Positions 59,625 to 64,000 of a stretch of 64,000 bases of DNA are shown piece after piece. The notes beneath the pieces are model-generated. The model did not search any database. It saw nothing but the letters and a program-made list of their open reading frames with translations, and was not told where the DNA came from. Within the stretch, counting starts at the first letter, position 1. Every line of letters starts with the position of its first letter. The position numbers and the translations under genes are program-made. The DNA comes from JBGMEA01 sp041447245 (GTDB lineage: Bacteria; Bacillota; Clostridia; Eubacteriales; Anaerofustaceae): assembly GCA_041447245.1 (NCBI GenBank), contig JBGMEA010000026.1, positions 1 to 64,000 on the forward strand, given 5' to 3'.

Positions 59625-60125
59625 ATGACACTTCAAACCGCAAACGAAACGGAACCGACTGAAAAAAACAATGATACAGAAGAAATTGCGAAAAAATCAA
59701 TCCTTAATTTCAATAAAATCAATACGCTCATAAAATCCTCCCAACTGAAAATTTTCTTTGGATTCATGCTTGCCGGCATTTTCGGACTGCTTCTGGATAA
59801 AGCACTGACAGCAGCTGGGTCGGCTGCAGTCCGGGACGCGATTTATGCAATCCTCACATTTGCAGGCTTGTTACTCATGTATTCCGGGATTTACCATATC
59901 CTGAAAATGAAAAAACTCGCTGCTTATCTGGAACTAATCAAGCCGGAAACTGCTACTGGGATTAAAGAGCTTTCAATAAAACTAAACAAACCGAGTGATC
60001 ACATTCGAAAAGATTTGCAGATGTTCCTGTCGAAAAATTATTTATACGGAACATTTGACCTGAATTGCGAAAATATCACTTTGATCAAAACCGAAACTAT
60101 TCAAACGGGAACAGATACAGAATGA
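59625..60125 (+). CDS. Quartet protein 1: two-TM protein with winged-helix-like tail
   Basis: A 166-residue protein. Cytoplasmic N-terminus (1-40), two TM helices (about 42-62 and 70-92), then a helical segment (KKLAAYLELIKPETATG, IKELSIKLNKPSDHIRKDLQ, NYLYGTF) that looks like a winged helix or PCI-type fold. No zinc ribbon. The next gene overlaps by four bases. Function unknown; the layout recurs in the next three genes, so they are paralogues. Confidence 0.75.
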   Translation: MTLQTANETEPTEKNNDTEEIAKKSILNFNKINTLIKSSQLKIFFGFMLAGIFGLLLDKALTAAGSAAVRDAIYAILTFAGLLLMYSGIYHILKMKKLAAYLELIKPETATGIKELSIKLNKPSDHIRKDLQMFLSKNYLYGTFDLNCENITLIKTETIQTGTDTE

Positions 60126-60673
60126 ACAAATTGGATATCAACAGAAAAAAGATTAAATCCGGTCGAATCGCAGCGTATATTGCATTACCGATCGGGATTG
60201 CTGCGATCATGCTGTTCTGCGGAGTTTTTGTTGCAGGACTGCTCAGCACGGATCAATATGATTTGTCAACAATCATGGCACTATTGTTTGTCGCATTGAT
60301 CATTGCTGCCGGAATATTATTAACGAAATTCGGATTCGAAATGCTGTTAATGATCCACAATATATCTTATTACCAATCATACGCCAAGCCAAACGAAGAA
60401 GTGACTTTTTTATATTACGCGCGTTTGCTGAATCTGAGAGAAAAAAAAATCGAACGGGAACTGACTCGTTTGCTGAAAAGACATTATCTGAATGGATACA
60501 TTTCGGAGGATTCTCATTCAGTCGTTCTGCTTGGAAGCAGACTTGATGATCCTGCACATTCCGATCTGCCCGAAGATTCGGTTTGTCCAAACTGCGGAGC
60601 CAGAAATCATGCCATGTCTTCAAAACACGCAGTCTGTGATTATTGCGGAAGTCGCATTCCGATCAAAAAATAG
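60122..60673 (+). CDS. Quartet protein 2: two-TM, winged-helix-like, zinc-ribbon protein
   Basis: A 183-residue protein. Two TM helices (about 18-40 and 48-72), the helical segment with LYYARLLNLREKKIERELTRLL and HYLNGYISED, and a C-terminal zinc ribbon CPNCGARN..CDYCGSR. The start is ATG at 60122, overlapping the previous stop as ATGA. The hydrophobic-G-Y-hydrophobic turn (LNGYI) aligns with the other quartet members. Confidence 0.8.
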   Translation: MNKLDINRKKIKSGRIAAYIALPIGIAAIMLFCGVFVAGLLSTDQYDLSTIMALLFVALIIAAGILLTKFGFEMLLMIHNISYYQSYAKPNEEVTFLYYARLLNLREKKIERELTRLLKRHYLNGYISEDSHSVVLLGSRLDDPAHSDLPEDSVCPNCGARNHAMSSKHAVCDYCGSRIPIKK

Positions 60674-60707
60674 CCATATAAAAATTTTTTCACGAAAGGA
60701 TTTCGTC

Positions 60708-61136
60708 ATGAAAGAGTTCACAAATACAAACGCCAAACGATTTACCTCTAACCGTTTATTTTCAATTGTTTTTCTGTTGTTTGGAGGCGGGATGGCATAT
60801 TTCTCGAAAACTCTTTGGGCATCGAGTACAATTTCAGGAGTCGTGGGGCTGTGTTCGGCTGTTGTATTCGTCATCATAGCCATGGTAATTACATTGAATC
60901 TATCTCATGCAAACCGTGTCGCAAAGATCCTGAATGGGCACAGCAGCATGTCTGTGGATGAATTTGCCAAAGAAGCACAAACGGATACATACCTTGCATT
61001 AAAAATGCTCAATGCCGCTTTTAACGGGCAATACGTTGTGGGATATGTCGATTCCGATGGGGAAATGATTATTCTGAAGAATTGCTCGGCATTCAATGCA
61101 AAACGATATCGGGAATATCTGACAAACGGGAAATAA
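60708..61136 (+). CDS. Quartet protein 3: two-TM protein with winged-helix-like tail
   Basis: A 142-residue protein, the shortest of the set. TM helices at about 14-34 and 40-62, then the helical segment with SVDEFAKEAQTDTYLALKML and QYVVGYVDSDGEMIIL. No zinc ribbon. GAAAGGA precedes the ATG and the gap to the previous gene is 34 bases. Confidence 0.78.
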   Translation: MKEFTNTNAKRFTSNRLFSIVFLLFGGGMAYFSKTLWASSTISGVVGLCSAVVFVIIAMVITLNLSHANRVAKILNGHSSMSVDEFAKEAQTDTYLALKMLNAAFNGQYVVGYVDSDGEMIILKNCSAFNAKRYREYLTNGK

Positions 61137-61167
61137 ATTTGAACGTGCAAAGTGTTTGGAGGTTCTG

Positions 61168-61755
61168 ATGAATTCATCGGCATGCAATAAAAAACAATGG
61201 CGGAAAAGTTTGCTGAAATTTCTGATCAGCGGCAGCATTGCGGCTTTATTGATTGCATTTGCCATTTTCTCCTTTCAGAATAATGTGCTTTTCGGGTTGT
61301 TTTTAGCCGCTTTTTCTGGATTTCCCCTTATGATTGCCCTGGGTTGCTTATTTAATCTAACTGATTCTAAAAAAATATTTGATATTTTATGCGATATGGA
61401 TGAAATGGGTTTTCCCGATTTTGCAAAGAAGCTGAATTCCGAAAAAGAATCCTCTGCGGAGATTCTGAATCGGATGATCGAATGCAATTATCTGATTGCA
61501 TATCTAAACGATACAAATATTGTCGTGACAAACAAATCCCGTCGGTTTGATCCGCAGGCATACCTTGCATACAAAGAGAAACTCACAAAAGAAAGCAACC
61601 TCAAGCAAGAACGAAAAAAAGAAGATCAGAAAGATCGCTATCTAGAGAAAATGATGAGAAAAGGGAAAGCCGTCCGATGTCCGGATTGCGGAACCGTCTA
61701 TCCGAAAAATAAGCTCTGTCCTAACTGCGAAAGTCAAACCGATCAAACAGATTAA
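61168..61755 (+). CDS. Quartet protein 4: two-TM, winged-helix-like, zinc-ribbon protein
   Basis: A 195-residue protein. TM helices at about 17-37 and 41-60, helical segment GFPDFAKKLNSEKESSAEIL with CNYLIAYLNDTNIVV, a highly charged linker (residues 135-165) and a C-terminal zinc ribbon CPDCGTVYPKNKLCPNCES. TTTGGAGG precedes the ATG. Last gene before a terminator at 61752-61779. Confidence 0.8.
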   Translation: MNSSACNKKQWRKSLLKFLISGSIAALLIAFAIFSFQNNVLFGLFLAAFSGFPLMIALGCLFNLTDSKKIFDILCDMDEMGFPDFAKKLNSEKESSAEILNRMIECNYLIAYLNDTNIVVTNKSRRFDPQAYLAYKEKLTKESNLKQERKKEDQKDRYLEKMMRKGKAVRCPDCGTVYPKNKLCPNCESQTDQTD

Positions 61756-61779
61756 AGCACCGCAATGCGGTGCTTTAAT
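61752..61779. terminator. Bidirectional terminator between the quartet and the CODH cluster
   Basis: Near-perfect palindrome AAAGCACCGCAATGCGGTGC followed by TTTAATT; convergent genes on both sides. Confidence 0.82.
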
Positions 61780-61792
61780 TATAGGCGGTGCG

Positions 61793-63010
61793 TTATCGAT
61801 AACAGTATTGCCCGTTTTGTTCGGTTGCAAAAAAGTCAGCATACGACAATCGAAACAACTTTGATCGATAAGGCGCGATATCGATTTTGTTTTTAATCAA
61901 ATATTGCCAGATCCCGCTGTAATCAATGTTTCCCTGCAGAAGGATGCTCTGAATTCTGCCGTCTTTTAAAACGATCCGTTCGTAAACAGACATAGATTCT
62001 CTCACCAGCGTTTCATCTCCGACTTCACAATACATTCCAAGAGATAATGTAGGCAGTCCGTAAAAATTCATCGTATTCTTGAGTGCATAGGTGTCGGTAT
62101 ACGCTTCATCTTTTCCTAGCATTGCACAAGCAGCGACTCTCCCCTGCTTTACGGCGTTCGGCCAGATGCCCGAAAGGCCGGTCACGTCTCCTGCGGCATA
62201 GATGTCCGGTAAAACCGTTTGCATCCGATTGTCCACATTGACGCTTCCCCGTTCAGACAGAATATCTGCGGGCAAATACGCCGTATTCGCTTTCACTCCG
62301 ACCGCAACAATCACCGCATCGCAAGGCAATTTCATTCCGTTCTCCAGAAGAATCGAATGAATTTCTCCGTTTGAATCGGTTTCGGTATTCGTTGCTTTTT
62401 CCCCGAGCAAAAATTTGCAACCATGCTCCTCGAACAGCCTCTGATATGCTTCGGCAGCAGTATTATCCAATTGCAGAGGCAAAATATGATCCGCCATCTC
62501 CAACACCGTTACGTTTATTCCGTTCTGAAGCAGTCCATAAGCGGCATCCATTCCGACCAATCCGGAACCGATAACAATCACATTTGCTCCAGTCGCGACA
62601 TTTTTCACGATTGACTGCGCATCAGAAAGATTGCGCAGTCCGAAAACATTTTTTGCAATGCGTAGTTCTCCGATGGGAGGAATCACACTTTCCGCCCCCG
62701 TCGCGATCAGGAGTTTGTCATAGTGCAGTTGTTCCCCGCTGCGCAAAGCGATACGATGGCTATCCGGATCAATCTGTCCAACCGGCTCTCCGGAAATCCA
62801 TGTTATCCGATTTGACAGGAAAAAGTCATCGGGAACAAAATTAAGTGTTTCCTCGTTTCGCTCATGGGAAAGGTACTGACCGAGCATACACCTCGAATGA
62901 ACCGAGGTATCTTCGGATATCAGCGTAATATCAGCATCTCGATCCAGTTTTCGGATTGTTTTGGCTGCGGCGATTCCGGCAGCGCCTGCACCGATTATAA
63001 TATGTTTCAT
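61793..63010 (-). CDS. FAD/NAD(P)-dependent oxidoreductase associated with CODH
   Basis: A 405-residue two-dinucleotide-fold flavoprotein. FAD motif IIIGAGAAGIAAAKTI (residues 3-18), second GxGxxG motif VIVIGSGLVGMDAAYGLL for NAD(P)H (about 145), and the FAD-binding PDIYAAGDVTGL near 265. Similar proteins are encoded with cooS and cooF in carboxydotrophs and acetogens, where they pass electrons from CO oxidation or ferredoxin to NAD(P)+. It lies three bases from cooF. Confidence 0.9.
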   Translation of the reverse strand: MKHIIIGAGAAGIAAAKTIRKLDRDADITLISEDTSVHSRCMLGQYLSHERNEETLNFVPDDFFLSNRITWISGEPVGQIDPDSHRIALRSGEQLHYDKLLIATGAESVIPPIGELRIAKNVFGLRNLSDAQSIVKNVATGANVIVIGSGLVGMDAAYGLLQNGINVTVLEMADHILPLQLDNTAAEAYQRLFEEHGCKFLLGEKATNTETDSNGEIHSILLENGMKLPCDAVIVAVGVKANTAYLPADILSERGSVNVDNRMQTVLPDIYAAGDVTGLSGIWPNAVKQGRVAACAMLGKDEAYTDTYALKNTMNFYGLPTLSLGMYCEVGDETLVRESMSVYERIVLKDGRIQSILLQGNIDYSGIWQYLIKNKIDIAPYRSKLFRLSYADFFATEQNGQYCYR

Positions 63011-63013
63011 GGC

Positions 63014-63460
63014 TCAAACCTCCTCCACATGAATTGCTTTTTTTGGGCAGGATTTCACACAGCTCGGATCATAATCCGAGTCTTTGCAAAAGTCACATTT
63101 TATGATTTTACTGTGGCTGACACGATCCGGCTTGATCGTTCCGTACGGGCAGTTCATAACGCACATAAAGCAGGCTGCACATTTTTTTTCATCATACAAA
63201 ACCAGTCCGGTCACTTCATCTTTGGTAAGTGCGGCACTCATGCAGGAAGCCACACATTCCGGCTCCTCACAGTGTCTGCAGAAAATCGGTTTATAGATAC
63301 CGCTTTCCAAAGCGATGATATGATTTCTGGTTTCATTTTTCGGGTCGGTCAGATCGAGATCATAGACAGTACCTGCATCCGAACGATGGGATTGCATGCA
63401 AGCTACCGAACAATTCTTGCAACCGTCACAAAGTTCCGCTTCAATGATGATTCGTTTCAT
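63014..63460 (-). CDS. cooF: CooF-like 4Fe-4S electron-transfer protein
   Basis: A 148-residue protein with four cysteine clusters: CDGCKNCSVACMQSH, CRHCEEPECVASC, CAACFMCVMNCPYG and CDFCKDSDYDPSCVKSCP, enough for four [4Fe-4S] centres. It connects CODH to its redox partner. It sits between cooS and the flavoprotein gene. Confidence 0.93.
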   Translation of the reverse strand: MKRIIIEAELCDGCKNCSVACMQSHRSDAGTVYDLDLTDPKNETRNHIIALESGIYKPIFCRHCEEPECVASCMSAALTKDEVTGLVLYDEKKCAACFMCVMNCPYGTIKPDRVSHSKIIKCDFCKDSDYDPSCVKSCPKKAIHVEEV

Positions 63461-63475
63461 TTGTCTGCCCCCTTT

Positions 63476-64000
63476 CTACAGACCGAGCGCTGCGCGTTTT
63501 TCCGAAATGATACGATCCAGTATCTCCGCAGTTTCAACCGCATCGGGATTGATAATCACCTGCCCGCCTGTCAGCTGTTTCATATCTTCCGTCAAAACTT
63601 TCACCGCAATATTGCTCCCCGTAATAAAAGGCGGCAGCCCGAGATGCAGAGGCAAACCCAGAGCCAAACCGAACGCCCCGTCGGCAAGCGCCTGTTCTTC
63701 CAACCATTGAGCCGCGGAAAGCGCAAGCGGAAGCTGCGGCAGATCAATGCCCATTGCTTCTGCTATTTCGGTTGCAACGATTTCCAGACGTCCGATAGCA
63801 AGACAAGGTCCGAAATTCAATACGGGAGGAATTCCCAATTTTTCGCAGACCGCACGCAATTTCGGTCCCGCCAGCTGAGCCGCTTCCGGAGTCATCAGAT
63901 TACAGTTTTCGATCCCGCCGGAAGAACATCCCGCAGTCAATACGATAATATCCCTCTTAATCAGTTCCTTTGTCAATTCAACGGTAAGCACATCATAGCC
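63476..64000 (-). CDS. cooS: Carbon monoxide dehydrogenase catalytic subunit CooS, C-terminal part (runs off the window)
   Basis: The last 174 or so residues of an Ni-Fe CODH. Typical blocks: LTAGCSSGGIENC, LRAVCEKLGIPPVLNFGPC and GLPLHLGLPPFITGS. The frame is still open at the window edge (GYDVLTVEL), so the N-terminal clusters lie outside. It interconverts CO and CO2. Being followed by cooF and the flavoprotein, it is probably a monofunctional CODH and not the acetyl-CoA-synthase-linked subunit, but the rest of the locus must be seen to be sure. Confidence 0.94.
   Translation of the reverse strand, partial: GYDVLTVELTKELIKRDIIVLTAGCSSGGIENCNLMTPEAAQLAGPKLRAVCEKLGIPPVLNFGPCLAIGRLEIVATEIAEAMGIDLPQLPLALSAAQWLEEQALADGAFGLALGLPLHLGLPPFITGSNIAVKVLTEDMKQLTGGQVIINPDAVETAEILDRIISEKRAALGL

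Noticed and set aside
1..64000. CRISPR arrays and rRNA genes
   Set aside because: No regularly spaced repeats of 23-40 bp and no rRNA cores were found in the window.

Overview
The window reads as chromosomal DNA of a strictly anaerobic, acetogen-like Clostridia/Bacillota bacterium. Supporting signs are Gram-positive style gene order and promoters (TTGACA-N17-TATAAT with frequent extended TGN -10 boxes), a CO dehydrogenase cluster at the right edge, and three tandem corrinoid methyltransferase units next to a p-aminobenzoate operon. GC content is moderate. The species cannot be named from sequence alone.

Layout. 1-240: 5' end of an IS30-like transposase running off the left edge. 0.25-10.9 kb: housekeeping block mostly on the minus strand (trpS, serS, ysxC-lon, rplL-rplJ, rplA-rplK-nusG-secE-rpmG), plus bioY on the plus strand behind a BirA-type operator. 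rpoB does not follow rplL here; lon does. 11-14.8 kb: CPBP protease, Rel/SpoT synthetase-hydrolase, cysteine hydrolase. 14.9-28 kb: mixed accessory and housekeeping genes (a two-TM zinc-ribbon protein, cupin, MsrAB, an aryl-type aldehyde dehydrogenase, three DUF2284 cysteine-rich proteins, dodecin, HAD phosphatases, tRNA-Thr, MgtC) and a 350-nt non-coding transcript candidate. 28-39.8 kb: conserved plus-strand block (radical SAM pair, efp, ywbE, luxS, fabG-like, rqcH, DUF512 protein, der), interrupted by a GntR-ABC operon. 40-43.6 kb: nitroreductase and a PAS/GGDEF/EAL protein in which only the EAL half looks catalytic.

The two most unusual regions are these. (1) 44.1-45.6 kb: a stand-alone reverse transcriptase, preceded on the same strand by a compact structured element of about 129 nt closed by a 10-bp inverted repeat. 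A promoter places the transcript start at its first base. (2) 57.3-61.8 kb: a ribbon-helix-helix protein and an SPFH/virion-core-like protein with three zinc ribbons, followed by four consecutive small proteins that share a plan of two TM helices, a degenerate winged-helix-like segment and sometimes a zinc ribbon. A four-TM protein lies divergently upstream.

48.6-56.7 kb holds three copies of a methyltransferase/corrinoid/methyl-THF transferase unit. The corrinoid proteins and pterin methyltransferases are almost identical between copies, while the UroD-like substrate methyltransferases have diverged. Copy 3 keeps only the last 12 codons and stop of its pterin methyltransferase. All three units share a -35/-10 promoter with an extra conserved upstream box, and two share a nearly identical 200-bp 3' region. 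The proposed flow is: substrate methyl group to corrinoid protein to tetrahydrofolate (which needs pABA from pabABC) to the Wood-Ljungdahl pathway. The CooS/CooF/flavoprotein cluster at 61.8-64 kb would link CO/CO2 chemistry with ferredoxin and NAD(P)H.
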